A stretch of 64,000 bases of DNA from JAJDAH01 sp964487605 (GTDB taxonomy: Bacteria > Myxococcota_A > Polyangia > Polyangiales > Polyangiaceae): NCBI GenBank assembly GCA_964487605.1, contig CAZARU010000023.1:10734-74733 (forward strand), in the 5' to 3' direction. Both the position numbers and the translations under genes were made by a program. The notes beneath the pieces are model-generated. The model saw only the letters and a program-made list of their open reading frames with translations. It had not been told where the DNA came from and ran no database searches. Below are positions 32,991-43,472 of the stretch, piece by piece. Every line of letters starts with the position of its first letter. Positions within the stretch are counted from its first letter, which is position 1.

Positions 32991-34873
32991 ACGGTCAACC
33001 TCCGGTGGTAGGTGACCCACTCGAGCAGCGACAGGAGCACGACGGCCAGGAGCAGGTAGAGCCAGAGCTCGCGCCGGACGCCGGCCCGAAATCCCGAGGG
33101 CTCGGACGCCACGTGACCGTCGAGCTCGAGGCTCGCGACGGGCTCGATGCGGCTCTCGTCGGGATCGGCCAGGTTCGCCGCGAACTCCGTCACGCCGTCA
33201 TCCCCATCCGCGGCGGCGCCGGTCAGGAGCCGGTAGAAGCCGGCGTGCTCGCCGAGCATCACGGCACGCCCTTCCTTCACGGGAACTCGATGCTCGACGC
33301 GCGCCGGATCGACGATGGTCGCGGACGTGGCGCCTGCGGGGGCCGGCACGCGCCACACTTCCCCGGTCTTGAAGGACGAGACGTAGTGGGTGTCCTCCTC
33401 GACGAAGTCGTTGATGACGTTGAGCACGAAGAGCGGCCACGCGACCCTGAGCACGAGGTCGCTGTCCCGAGGGTCGAAGCCCAGCGCCACGAACCGACGC
33501 CCCTCGCGACGGCCGGAGACGAGGACGGGGCCCAGGACGCTGGACCCCACGACGCGGTCGCCCTTCTCGGGAGCGAGGGCGAACCCCCGCGCCACCTGCA
33601 CGTTGTCGATGGCCATCCACCGCAGCAGCGCGCTCTTCGCGTCCCAGCTGTCGAATCCGAAGCCCTCGATCGCCTTCTTGTGACCCACCGGGGATCCGAC
33701 CGCCGGGGGATTCAGGTAGAAGAGTCCGCCCCCGTTGGGCGCAGCCACGGGCGCCACGCCGTCGAAGATGGTGACGTCGAACGATCCCTGGGGCGGATAC
33801 TCCGAAGGGCCCACCGTGGTGACGTCGAGGTACTCGTCGAGCAGCAGGGCCGCCTCGAGGTACGTGTTGCCCGCCGTGACCACCAGCACCCGGGACCGCC
33901 TGCGCTCGGGCATGAGCGCGTACGCACGGTCATCGGCAGGGAGGTCGTCGCTGGTGCCGTCCGCGAGGCGGATCCTCCCTTCCAGGGCGCGGCTCGCACC
34001 GGCCAGATCGGGGTAGAAGCGCGGAAGCACCTCCCGTGGTCCGAGTTCCAGCCGCGTGATGTCGGTCACCTGCCCGTCGCCGAGCAGCGAGAGCTCGACG
34101 CCGACGCGGCGGTCGGTCGTGTTCGTGACCTCGAGCATCACTTCGTGCCGAGACTTGTCGAGCGGATACCGGCGCACGGAGAAGCCGGTGATGGCCACGT
34201 TGTCGGCTCCGCTCCCCACGGGCACGAAGGACAGCTTCGCGTCGCCCAGATCGACCGGGAGGGTTCCGAGGTCGCCCAGGGCACCGTCGCTCACGACGAT
34301 GATCTCCTTCTTCGGCAGATCGCGCAGCGCATCCGTGGCGAACGCCAGTGCGCGGCGGAAGTTCGCGCGCGTGTCCGTCGCTCGGAGGCGGTCGATGGCG
34401 GCGTCCAGGTCGGCAACCTGACTCGTCATCGTGGAGAGCGGGGTCAGCGACGCGTCCATCTGGGCAACGAGCATTCGGTCCGTGCCTCCGAGGCCACGAA
34501 CCATCTCCCGGACCTTCGATCGGGCGACGTCGAAGCGACTGGGAACGACGTCCGTGGCCTTCATCGACGCGCTCGTGTCCACCAGCACGACCACGTTTCG
34601 CCCCTCCGCCAGGCTCCCGGCGAGACGAGGATCGCCGAGGGCCGCCACGACGAGCGCCAGCAGCACGAGCTGCAGGAGGAGCGAGAGGAGCCGCTTGAGC
34701 CGCGCGAAGAGGTTCGTCGCCTCCTTGTCCTTGAGCACGCGCTCCCAGATGGGCGAGAACGGCACGGGAATGGGCCGCCGACGCAGCTTGAGGACGTAGA
34801 GGAGCGCCGTGGCGGCGAAGGCGGCTCCGCCGATGGCGAGGAGGGTCGCGAGGGGGAGGCCTGCGAAGATCAT
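32987..34873 (-). CDS. BatA-N/vWA domain membrane protein
   Basis: Protein of 628 aa from ATG 34873, which shares one base with the DUF58 gene's stop. The N terminus has the aerotolerance-regulator (BatA) layout: a TM helix, then LKLRRRPIPVPFSPIWER, and a second TM (SLLLQLVLLALVVAAL). The vWA domain follows, with MIDAS DTSAS at Asp99 and EIIVVSDGALGD. The C-terminal half is periplasmic beta-rich and ends in a third TM (LWLYLLLAVVLLSLLEWVTY). Partner of MoxR and DUF58 in this operon. Confidence 0.87.
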   Translation of the reverse strand: MIFAGLPLATLLAIGGAAFAATALLYVLKLRRRPIPVPFSPIWERVLKDKEATNLFARLKRLLSLLLQLVLLALVVAALGDPRLAGSLAEGRNVVVLVDTSASMKATDVVPSRFDVARSKVREMVRGLGGTDRMLVAQMDASLTPLSTMTSQVADLDAAIDRLRATDTRANFRRALAFATDALRDLPKKEIIVVSDGALGDLGTLPVDLGDAKLSFVPVGSGADNVAITGFSVRRYPLDKSRHEVMLEVTNTTDRRVGVELSLLGDGQVTDITRLELGPREVLPRFYPDLAGASRALEGRIRLADGTSDDLPADDRAYALMPERRRSRVLVVTAGNTYLEAALLLDEYLDVTTVGPSEYPPQGSFDVTIFDGVAPVAAPNGGGLFYLNPPAVGSPVGHKKAIEGFGFDSWDAKSALLRWMAIDNVQVARGFALAPEKGDRVVGSSVLGPVLVSGRREGRRFVALGFDPRDSDLVLRVAWPLFVLNVINDFVEEDTHYVSSFKTGEVWRVPAPAGATSATIVDPARVEHRVPVKEGRAVMLGEHAGFYRLLTGAAADGDDGVTEFAANLADPDESRIEPVASLELDGHVASEPSGFRAGVRRELWLYLLLAVVLLSLLEWVTYHRRLTV

Positions 34874-35823
34874 CAGCGCAGGAAACCTCCGCGCCGGAAC
34901 ACGCGCAGCACGAGCTCGTCGAAGGACGTCGTGACTTCCGCCGCAAAGTACGGAACCTGCCGCTGCGCGCAGAAACGCTCGACGCTCGAACGGTAGTCCA
35001 GCCACGCCCCGCGCATTCGCTCGAGGACCTTCTTCGTCACGGTCACCTCGCGCTCGTCGCCGGTCTCGCAGTCGTAGAGCCTCACGTCACCCTTCAGCTC
35101 GGGCGACGACTCCGCGGCGTCCACGACGTGCAGCACGAACGGCTCGAACTTGTTGTACCGAAGCACGTTGATGCCGTGCTCGAAGCCCGCGGGGTCGTAC
35201 AGGTCACTGATGAGGACGGCCAAGCCGCGGCGCTTGTGCTGCGCGACGAACGTGCGCAGGCCATCCCCGAGGTTCGTGGTCCCGTCGGCGCGCAAGCCGC
35301 GAAGGAACTGGAAGACCGTGAAGATGCGCCCCTTCCCGCGGGTCGTCGGCATCCGCGCCACCACCTCGTCGGCGATGCCGACGATCGTGACGCGATCGAG
35401 GTTCGCCAGGCCGACGTACGCCAGCGCCGCGGCCAGGCGACGCGCCTGATCGAACTTCGCGCCGTCGCCGAACCCCATGGACGTGGAGCAGTCCACGATG
35501 AAGTAGATGCTGAGGTCCTCCTCCTCCTCGAAGAGCCTCACCAGAAGGCGGTCGAAGCGCTGGTAGATGCCCCAGTCGATGAAGCGAAAGTCGTCCCCCG
35601 GCGCGTAGTCGCGGTGGTCGGCGAACTCGATCCCGCTCCCCTTCTTCTTGCTGCGCCGCTCCGCGCGCATTCGTCCGGCGAACACGCGCCGGCTGACCAT
35701 GGCCAGCATCTCCAGCTTGCGCTGAAACTCCTCGTCGAAGAGTTCCACGTCGTCGGATCGCTCCCGCCCGAAGCGCCTGGATACCGGCGCGGCGGCGCGG
35801 CGGAACGCGTCGAGGACGCCCAC
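34873..35823 (-). CDS. DUF58 domain protein (vWA-like)
   Basis: Protein of 316 aa. The DUF58 hallmark RDYAPGDDFRFIDW is at 71-84, followed by a vWA-like core starting YFIVDCSTSM with Asp111, and AVLISDLYDP. No membrane segment is seen, so it is cytosolic, as is usual. DUF58 proteins nearly always occur with MoxR-type ATPases, here encoded 13 bases upstream. Presumed MoxR client or adaptor. Confidence 0.9.
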   Translation of the reverse strand: MGVLDAFRRAAAPVSRRFGRERSDDVELFDEEFQRKLEMLAMVSRRVFAGRMRAERRSKKKGSGIEFADHRDYAPGDDFRFIDWGIYQRFDRLLVRLFEEEEDLSIYFIVDCSTSMGFGDGAKFDQARRLAAALAYVGLANLDRVTIVGIADEVVARMPTTRGKGRIFTVFQFLRGLRADGTTNLGDGLRTFVAQHKRRGLAVLISDLYDPAGFEHGINVLRYNKFEPFVLHVVDAAESSPELKGDVRLYDCETGDEREVTVTKKVLERMRGAWLDYRSSVERFCAQRQVPYFAAEVTTSFDELVLRVFRRGGFLR

Positions 35824-35836
35824 GGTGCTCCTCGAC

Positions 35837-36838
<1,002 letters not shown>

Positions 36839-36868
36839 GTCTCGTCTTTCGCGTCCGACCCGGGCGGC

Positions 36869-38833
36869 TCAGTCTCGCGGGCGAATGAGCTGGAAGTACC
36901 GCCGCACGTAGAAGCGGTAGCCGGGGGGAATGTCGTCCTTCCGAAGCAGCTGCTCGGCGACGGTCTGATAGTCGGTGAACACCTTCTTGTAGCCGCGCCC
37001 GACGAACCCGCGCTGCGCGGCACCGTAGATGACCTCCGCCGACGCCTCACCTTGGCCCGTGTCGACTCCCGCCGCAGCCACGTCCTTGGTCTTCCCGGCG
37101 GGGTTCGTGCGTTCGCCCGCGACGTCGGGGCCTTTCCCGCTGCCGAAGCTCTCGCCGCCGAGACCACCGCCTTCTCCGGGCTCCTTGCCGCCTCCACCCT
37201 GACCGGAACCGGGCATCTCGCCCGAGCCGGTTCCGGGGACGTCGATCGACTTTCCGCCCAGTCCCCGCCCGATCACGATCTCACCGCCGCGGCCCTGGCC
37301 CATGCCTTGCCCGGGTCCCTTTCCCTCTCCGCCCTCGCCCTGCCCGTCGCGACCGTCGCGACCCTCTCGGCCCTTGCCCTGCTCGCCCTCCTGGCCCTCG
37401 TCCCCTTCGCCTGAGCCCGGACGGTTGCCGCGAGCGCGCTGGCCGAACCGAAGGAGCTGCTGAAGGCGCTGGTCCCCGCTCTTGCCTTGCTGGCGGATCA
37501 GCTCGCGCAGCTCCTGGATGCGCTGCTTCAGCGCCTCCTTCTCCTTGTCCGACATTTCCTCCCGCGCCATGCGGTTGATGTCCTCGGCACCCTGCTCGAC
37601 GTTCTTCGCGGCGTCGCCGAGCTCCTTCATAAGCTGTCGAGCCGCTTCGGCGAGCTCGCGATCGAGCTCGGACATCTTCTTCTGCGCCTGCTCCTGGCGA
37701 TGCTTCTCGCGATCGAGTCGCTCGAGCTGGCGTTCGTTCTTCTCGAGCTGCTTGCGCTCGCCCTCGGAGAGCTTGCCCTGGTCCTTCTTCTTCTGGAGGA
37801 GACGCTTCTTCTCCTTCTCGAGCTGCTCGCGCCGCTCTTCGATGTTCTTCTTCCACTCGGCGCTGGTCTTGCTCGCGCTCTCGAGGGCCTTGCGCAGCCT
37901 CTCGAGCTCGGCCTTGGTCGGCGGATTCTTCTTGTCGGCGAGCTTCCGGGCGAGCTCGCGCATGGCCTGCTCGGCGTCCTCGAGGCGCTTCTCTTCGAGG
38001 GGCTTCGCGATGGGCTTGGTCAGGTCGCTCTTCTCGAGCTCCCTGGCGAGACGCGCGAGGCCCTCGTCCAGCGCTTCCTGGTCCGCCTCGGAGGCCCGAA
38101 CGAGCTGCCGCTCGAGCTCCGCCATGCGCTGGAACACCTCACGACGGTCGAGCCGTCGGTTGGCGATGTCCTCCACCAGCTGGTTGAACTTCCGGATCGC
38201 GGCGCGCACCTCTGGATCGCTCGACTTCTCGTCCAGGTCGCGGAGGGTCTCGCGGAGGAGCTCCACGTCGTCGGGACTCATCGCCAGAGCGTCGATGGAG
38301 CGTTCCGGGTAGACGACGCGCGTGGTGCGCACCTCGAGCTGCAGGATGCCCGCCACGGCGAGCGCCAGCGCCAGCGACGCCAGCAGATCTCGCGGAAAGC
38401 GTACGGGAGCCGCCAGGCGCGGCCGGACGTCGCGCGCCGTCGCCACCGCGTCGTCGATGGCGGCGGCCATCAGCGGAGTCCGGCCGGCGACGTCGAGGCT
38501 CTCGAAGGCGAGCGCGCTCGTGATGCGGTCGTGCAGACCGTAGTGTCGGTCCAGGGCGAGCGAGCCTTCGGACGGCGCGCGGGCCCTCGTGAGCGAGTGC
38601 ACGACCGCACCGACCGGCAGCAGAGCGGGGAGCGCGCCGACCCAGAGCAGGGTCGAAACCAGGTCCTCCGGGAGACGCCACACCTTCACCGCGGTGAGCG
38701 CCGCCGCCGCGTAGACGAGGGGTACGGGGAGGAGGAGCGCGAGCCGGCCGACGGCCTCGTCCAGGCGCAGCCGCAGAGCCGCCTGCCGGGAAGAGCGTCG
38801 CAGTCGGGCGAGGGCAGGGGCGGGGTCGGACAC
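36869..38833 (-). CDS. DUF4175-like membrane protein with long charged coiled coil
   Basis: Protein of 654 aa from GTG 38833; the longer frame to 39001 begins with Arg/Pro-rich non-coding-like sequence. Three hydrophobic segments lie in the first ~185 residues (LALLLPVPLVYAAAALTAVKV, TLLWVGALPALLPVGAVV, LLASLALALAVAGILQL). Residues ~200-455 are extremely rich in Lys, Glu, Arg and Gln with heptads, so a long coiled coil. A Gly-rich tail (~460-600) leads to a final helix ending YRFYVRRYFQLIRPRD. First gene of the MoxR operon (30-base gap); it may organise the complex. Confidence 0.8.
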   Translation of the reverse strand: MSDPAPALARLRRSSRQAALRLRLDEAVGRLALLLPVPLVYAAAALTAVKVWRLPEDLVSTLLWVGALPALLPVGAVVHSLTRARAPSEGSLALDRHYGLHDRITSALAFESLDVAGRTPLMAAAIDDAVATARDVRPRLAAPVRFPRDLLASLALALAVAGILQLEVRTTRVVYPERSIDALAMSPDDVELLRETLRDLDEKSSDPEVRAAIRKFNQLVEDIANRRLDRREVFQRMAELERQLVRASEADQEALDEGLARLARELEKSDLTKPIAKPLEEKRLEDAEQAMRELARKLADKKNPPTKAELERLRKALESASKTSAEWKKNIEERREQLEKEKKRLLQKKKDQGKLSEGERKQLEKNERQLERLDREKHRQEQAQKKMSELDRELAEAARQLMKELGDAAKNVEQGAEDINRMAREEMSDKEKEALKQRIQELRELIRQQGKSGDQRLQQLLRFGQRARGNRPGSGEGDEGQEGEQGKGREGRDGRDGQGEGGEGKGPGQGMGQGRGGEIVIGRGLGGKSIDVPGTGSGEMPGSGQGGGGKEPGEGGGLGGESFGSGKGPDVAGERTNPAGKTKDVAAAGVDTGQGEASAEVIYGAAQRGFVGRGYKKVFTDYQTVAEQLLRKDDIPPGYRFYVRRYFQLIRPRD

Positions 38834-39048
38834 GGGCGGGCTAGTTCCTGACGGTCTCAACGCGGGAAAGTTCCTCGGCCTTTCCGTTCGACCTCGCTCG
38901 ACGGGCGGACCGGCGAGCACTGTAGCGCGCAACGCTCCGTCCGCCCTGCACCCCGCCGACGCCGCGAGCCGATTCGCCCGGAATCGCCTCGATCTGGGCA
39001 TTCAGGGCACGCTCGGACCTCCGCCGCCCGGGGCGAGCGGGGAGCGGG

Positions 39049-39077
39049 TTGACCGGGTCTTGCCCATGCTCTCCAAT
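39049..39077 (+). promoter_or_regulatory. Putative sigma-70-type promoter for the response-regulator gene
   Basis: TTGACC (39049-39054) is separated by 17 bases from TCCAAT (39072-39077). The match is 5/6 and 4/6 to consensus. The predicted start is near 39084, which supports translation from ATG 39108 rather than from ATG 39066 or TTG 39060. It lies in the 274-base divergent region between the MoxR operon and this gene. Confidence 0.45.
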
Positions 39078-39107
39078 CGTTCCCCCCGCCTTCGGAGCCA
39101 CGAAACC

Positions 39108-40154
39108 ATGCCCTCCCCCCAGAAGACCCTCGTTCTCGTCGCCGACGACGAACCCAGCACCCTCGCTCTCGTCGCCGGCCACATGCGGGCGAAGGGCTTC
39201 GACGTGCTCGAAGCCGCGGACGGCGACGCCGCATGGGAGCTCGCCCACGAGTACCTGCCAGACCTGGTCGTGCTCGACGTGATGATGCCAGGCATGAGCG
39301 GTTGGGAGGTGTGCCGCAAGATTCGCGAGACCGTGTCGCTCGCGCACACGGGCGTGGTGATGCTGACGGGCATCGGCGAGAACCTGAACGAGATGACGTC
39401 GCCGCTCTACGGCGCGGACTCCCACGTCGACAAGCCCTTCGAGTTCTCCACGCTCGACCAGAAGGTCACCGAGACCCTCGCGCGACGGCGTGACGAACGG
39501 AGCCGGGGCGCGGGCGACGACGACCAGGTCCCGAGCGCGCCGGCCTCCGCCGACTTCCTCGACGAGCGCGAAGAACCCGAGGCGCTCTCCGCGCGCGCGG
39601 TGACGGACGCCCTCGCGAAGGTGCTCGGCCGCGACGACGGGCCCGGGGCGGCTCGCAAGAAGCCGCGCGCTGCGGCCGCGGGCGCGACCGAGGGCGAAGC
39701 CGCACCCTCCGCGGTCGCACCGCAGCGCGCCGCACGGAAGGCGAAGACCGGGAAGGCGAAGGCGAAGGCGGCCAAGACGCCCACCGCCGGCAAGGCCGCG
39801 AAGAAGAAGGCCCCCAAGAAGCCCGCAGCTCGCAAGACCGCGAAGAAGAAGGCCCCCAAGAAGCCCGCAGCTCGCAGGACCGCGAAGAAGAAGGCGCCGA
39901 GCGGCGGAATCGCAGGGAAGAAGCCCACGAGGGAGCCCGCGACTCGCAAGACCGCGAAGCGGAAGGCCAAGGCGAGCGGCCCCGGCAAGACCGCGAAGAA
40001 GAAGACGCCGAAGAGACCCGCAGGTCGCAGCTCCGCCAAGAAGAAGACCTCGAGGAAGCCCGCGGTCCGCAGGCCCACGAAGAGGGGCGCGGCGAAGGCC
40101 AGCAGCACGGCTTCCGGCAAGCGCCCTGCGAAGCGCCCGCGAAGCAAGAAATGA
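39108..40154 (+). CDS. Response regulator receiver domain fused to histone-H1-like Lys/Ala/Pro tail
   Basis: Protein of 348 aa. Residues ~8-125 are a REC domain: acidic pair Asp13-Asp14, phosphoacceptor Asp57 in VVLDVMMPG, Thr in MLTGI, and Lys in DSHVDKPFEF. There is no HTH or enzymatic output domain. A linker (126-205) leads to ~140 residues of Lys/Ala/Pro/Arg repeats (KKKAPKKPAAR, AGKKPTREPATRKTAKR) resembling eukaryotic histone H1 and bacterial HU/AlgR3-type tails. It is expected to bind DNA through the tail, so phosphorylation could alter chromosome association (inference). No cognate kinase is adjacent. Confidence 0.85.
   Translation: MPSPQKTLVLVADDEPSTLALVAGHMRAKGFDVLEAADGDAAWELAHEYLPDLVVLDVMMPGMSGWEVCRKIRETVSLAHTGVVMLTGIGENLNEMTSPLYGADSHVDKPFEFSTLDQKVTETLARRRDERSRGAGDDDQVPSAPASADFLDEREEPEALSARAVTDALAKVLGRDDGPGAARKKPRAAAAGATEGEAAPSAVAPQRAARKAKTGKAKAKAAKTPTAGKAAKKKAPKKPAARKTAKKKAPKKPAARRTAKKKAPSGGIAGKKPTREPATRKTAKRKAKASGPGKTAKKKTPKRPAGRSSAKKKTSRKPAVRRPTKRGAAKASSTASGKRPAKRPRSKK
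39792..39899 (+). repeat. 42-nt in-frame tandem repeat in the basic tail
   Basis: Two almost identical 42-base units (39792-39833 and 39834-39875), each encoding a 14-residue KTAKKKAPKKPAAR-type block, plus a partial third. More degenerate copies continue to about 40110. The homogeneity indicates recent duplication inside the tail. Confidence 0.8.
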
Positions 40155-40184
40155 CGAGTCGCGGCGACGAACGCCGCGCGTGCT

Positions 40185-41348
40185 TCAGCTCACCTGGTGC
40201 CCCGTTCGGAACACGGGAACGGGGCCAGGGTCCAGCGCGAGGCGCCGCTCCACGTGATCCGCGGGCGGCATGTCGCGCAGCGAGAACGTGATCTGCCGCG
40301 TGCCCGGATCCTCCTGCATGTCCAGGAATCCGTCGTCCACCAGGGAGCACAGCATTCCGAACGTGTGGCTCGGCGTCGAAATGGGATGAGCCCCGGCGCT
40401 GGGGATGAACGCGTTGAGATCACAAGCGCGAAACGGCGCGGAGCGCCGCGCGGCGTCCCCGAAGTAGCCGTGGACCAGCGCCTCGTAGATCCCACGAAAG
40501 TATCCCTCCGCGAACGCCACCCAGGACATCGGTTCCGTCACCGCGAACTTGCCGTGGGGCGGGAGGATCACGCGGACACCGTGCGTCTGGAAGAACTTCC
40601 GTAGCCGCCGCACCGTGAGGAGGTACCCCTCGTACGCCATCGAATAGCTCTGACCGGCGACCGTGAAGATCGGGATCACGAATCCGTGGGTGTCGGGTCG
40701 ATCGGGCGCCCCCGTGCAGATGATCGTGTCCCCGGGAACGGCTACGCCGAGAGCGGGGTCGAAGTAGAGCACGCAGTCGTTCGAGTGACCCGGCGTCGGG
40801 ACGGCGAGAATCCCGTCCGGGATCGCCCCCTGGTCCACGAAGCGCAGGGCGGATTTCGGAGCACGCGCGAAGTAGCCGCGGAACTGCTTCCGAATCGCAT
40901 GCTCCACCAGGTCGTCCCGGCTGACGGTGCTGTACTCGATGAGCCCGAACTGGGCGCGCTGGACGAAGAGCTCGTGCGTCTCCTGAAGGAACGCCGCGTC
41001 CGGATGCGTCACGAAGCGATAGCCCGCCGACGAAAGGTAGATGGGCGCGCGCTGCCCGTCGGGCCGGCCGTACCCGGCGACCACTCCTGCGCTTCCCGCG
41101 TGGTCACCGTGACAGTGCGTCACCAGCAGCGCGTCCAGCCTGGAAACGCGCTGGCGCTCGAGATGATCGTGGATCTCCTTCACGATGTCCGGCCTCGCCG
41201 CGCTCGACTCGAAGAGGAAGGTCTGCCCTCCCACGCGTCTCAAGATCAGGTTCACGGCCTTGGGGCTGGGGTAACCGCTCTGGACCGGCAAGACCTCGAT
41301 CTCGGTCTGCAGGCCGAGGTCGGCGAGCGCCGCGCTGAACGTCTTCAT
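40185..41348 (-). CDS. Metallo-beta-lactamase-fold hydrolase
   Basis: Protein of 387 aa. The zinc-site motif HCHGDH is at residues 78-83. Further metal ligands are in VPTPGHSNDC and AVPGDTII, and the distal His is in ILPPHGKFAV. The C-terminal ~100 residues form a helical extension resembling the winged-helix found in LACTB2-type members. A cytosolic hydrolase of unknown substrate. It is 10 bases from the DinG-like gene, and both are on the minus strand. Confidence 0.88.
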   Translation of the reverse strand: MKTFSAALADLGLQTEIEVLPVQSGYPSPKAVNLILRRVGGQTFLFESSAARPDIVKEIHDHLERQRVSRLDALLVTHCHGDHAGSAGVVAGYGRPDGQRAPIYLSSAGYRFVTHPDAAFLQETHELFVQRAQFGLIEYSTVSRDDLVEHAIRKQFRGYFARAPKSALRFVDQGAIPDGILAVPTPGHSNDCVLYFDPALGVAVPGDTIICTGAPDRPDTHGFVIPIFTVAGQSYSMAYEGYLLTVRRLRKFFQTHGVRVILPPHGKFAVTEPMSWVAFAEGYFRGIYEALVHGYFGDAARRSAPFRACDLNAFIPSAGAHPISTPSHTFGMLCSLVDDGFLDMQEDPGTRQITFSLRDMPPADHVERRLALDPGPVPVFRTGHQVS

Positions 41349-41358
41349 GGGGCGCGGA

Positions 41359-43434
41359 CTATAGTTCGACGATCGGGGCCGTCACAGGGCGGCGCGGGTC
41401 CGGCATCGCCCCCGAAGCGACGTTCGACCAGAAATCGCGCACAGGGGCCATGTCGTCCACCAGGCGGGCGGCGGGGAGCGCAGCGAGAAGACTGGGCCCG
41501 TAGCTGCGCTGGTGCACACGACCGTCGAGCAGCGCGACGATGCCCCGATCGCTCTTGCTCCGGATCAACCGGCCGAACCCTTGCTTGAGCAGGATCGCCG
41601 CCGCGGGGACGTGGTGCTCGAGGAACGGGTTCCGGCCTTCTGCCTCGAGCAGCGCCGCGCGCGCCACGGTCAACGGATCGGTCGGCACCGGGAACGGAAC
41701 CTTCTCGATCACGACGAGCCGTAGCGCGTCGCCCACGACATCGACGCCCTCCCAGAAGCTCATCGTGGCGACGAGCACGGCCCTCCCGTCGCCACGCACT
41801 CTCGCGAGCAGCTCGCGCTTCGGAAGGGACCCCTGCACCAGCACCGGGCGATTCGAGAGGCGCGCCCGAAGCGCCGCATGAACGGCGCGCAGCGACCGCA
41901 GCGACGTCGTCAGCACGAAGGCACCGCCGTCGGTCAGCTCGACGAGTTCGATCGTTCGTTCGATCGCCGCCGGGAGAAACCGCGCGTCGCCGGGCAGTGG
42001 CAGATCGCGAGGCACGTAGAGCACGGCGCTCGCTTCGAAGTCGAACGGGGAAGGAACCACGACCTCGTCCACGAGCACACCGTCGTCGGCCACACCGAGT
42101 CGCCGGCGCAGGAAGTCGAAGTTCGGGGACGCACGCTCGCCCCCGGAACGGTCCACCTCCCGTTCGCAGGGGGTGCTCGTCAGCGTCGCGCTGGTCAGCA
42201 CCACGGCGGACACCGCCTCGAAGACGCGCTCGCGAAAGACGCGGGAGACGTCCACCGGAGCCGACGTCAACGTCGCCGTCCGCGCGGACCGCTCGAACCA
42301 CGCGACGCGCCCGCCCGCGCCGTCGACGATCTGGGCCAGGTCGTCCCGAAGTCGACCGAACCGACGACTCGCCTGCTCGACGGCGTCCGCCAGCCCGGCA
42401 CGCCCCCGGCGATCGGACTCGGCGACGCGCCCCCGGGCGTCGTCGCCGAAAGCCGCCGCCGCCTCGAGGGCGGCGTCGAGGGCCAGGTAGCCGGCACCGA
42501 CCTCGCCCTGCCACGTGTCGGCGTGGACCGTCGCACGGGACTCTTCGCCACCGGCGGACGCGGCGACGGCCGCGAAGAACTCGTCGGAGCGGCGGCGGAC
42601 GGCGTCGAGCAGCGCCGCGCCGCCTCCGAAGAGTGGATCGGCGAGATCGGCCGCGAGGAAGGCCCTCCGGGCGTCCGCCAGCACGGAGTGGACTCGACTC
42701 GTGCTGACCCGGGTCGCGAAGAAGGTCGTCGCGACGTCCTCGAGGCGGTGGGCCTCGTCGAAGACCACCGCGTCGTAGTCGGGCAGGACGCGGGCGGGAT
42801 GCGGCCCCCGCAGGGCGAGATCGGCGAAGAAGAGGTGGTGGTTGACGATGACGAGGCGTGCGCTCTCGGCGTCACGCTTCATGCGAGTCACGAAGCACGT
42901 CTCGTGGTGCGGGCACCGGGGTCCGACGCGCGTATCGCTCGAAGACGAGATCTTCTCGAGGAGCGGTTCGCTCTCGTCCACGCCGGACAGCTCGGAGAGG
43001 TCTCCTGTCTCCGTGGCATCGAGCCAGCGCTCGACCCTCGCGAGCAAGGGCGAGGGAGAAGCGCCGTCGGTCCCTCGGAGCTCGGCGAACCGCCGGCGGC
43101 ACAGGTAGTTGGAGAGGCCCTTCATGACGGCGACGGGAACGTCCAGACCGAGGGTCCGCCTGACGACCGGCAGGTCACTGGTGACGATCTGGTCCTGCAG
43201 CGCGCGGGTCGCGGTGGAAACGACGACCTTGCGGCCACTCGCCAGGGCCGGGACGAGATAGGCGAGAGTCTTGCCGGTGCCGGTACCTGCTTCGCAGAAC
43301 AGCACGCGGTCCTCGAGCAGGGTCCGCTCGACGGCGCGCGCCATGGCGAGCTGACCCTCGCGCGCCTCGTATGACTCGAAGCCGGTCGCGAACGGCCCCG
43401 TGGGGCCGAGCAGATCCGCGGAGCACGTCGGCAC
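41359..43434 (-). CDS. DinG/XPD-like ATP-dependent DNA helicase
   Basis: Protein of 691 aa. The helicase motifs are clear: Q-like region YEAREGQLAMARAV, Walker A GTGTGKT, motif Ia STATRALQDQ, DEAH box in VFDEAHRLED, then VLTSATLT, and the C-terminal GSFWEGVD-type motif seen as MSFWEGVDV and QGFGRLIRS. The Fe-S region has Cys112 (NYLC), Cys174 and Cys180 (CPHHETC). The position where family members usually have the second Cys (x4 before Cys174) is Arg169, codon CGC. Cluster loss or an altered cluster is therefore possible. Probable role: 5'-3' unwinding in DNA repair. Confidence 0.9.
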   Translation of the reverse strand: MPTCSADLLGPTGPFATGFESYEAREGQLAMARAVERTLLEDRVLFCEAGTGTGKTLAYLVPALASGRKVVVSTATRALQDQIVTSDLPVVRRTLGLDVPVAVMKGLSNYLCRRRFAELRGTDGASPSPLLARVERWLDATETGDLSELSGVDESEPLLEKISSSSDTRVGPRCPHHETCFVTRMKRDAESARLVIVNHHLFFADLALRGPHPARVLPDYDAVVFDEAHRLEDVATTFFATRVSTSRVHSVLADARRAFLAADLADPLFGGGAALLDAVRRRSDEFFAAVAASAGGEESRATVHADTWQGEVGAGYLALDAALEAAAAFGDDARGRVAESDRRGRAGLADAVEQASRRFGRLRDDLAQIVDGAGGRVAWFERSARTATLTSAPVDVSRVFRERVFEAVSAVVLTSATLTSTPCEREVDRSGGERASPNFDFLRRRLGVADDGVLVDEVVVPSPFDFEASAVLYVPRDLPLPGDARFLPAAIERTIELVELTDGGAFVLTTSLRSLRAVHAALRARLSNRPVLVQGSLPKRELLARVRGDGRAVLVATMSFWEGVDVVGDALRLVVIEKVPFPVPTDPLTVARAALLEAEGRNPFLEHHVPAAAILLKQGFGRLIRSKSDRGIVALLDGRVHQRSYGPSLLAALPAARLVDDMAPVRDFWSNVASGAMPDPRRPVTAPIVEL

Positions 43435-43472
43435 GACGAATCGCCGGCGACGCGACGCCTACCGGCGCGTCA

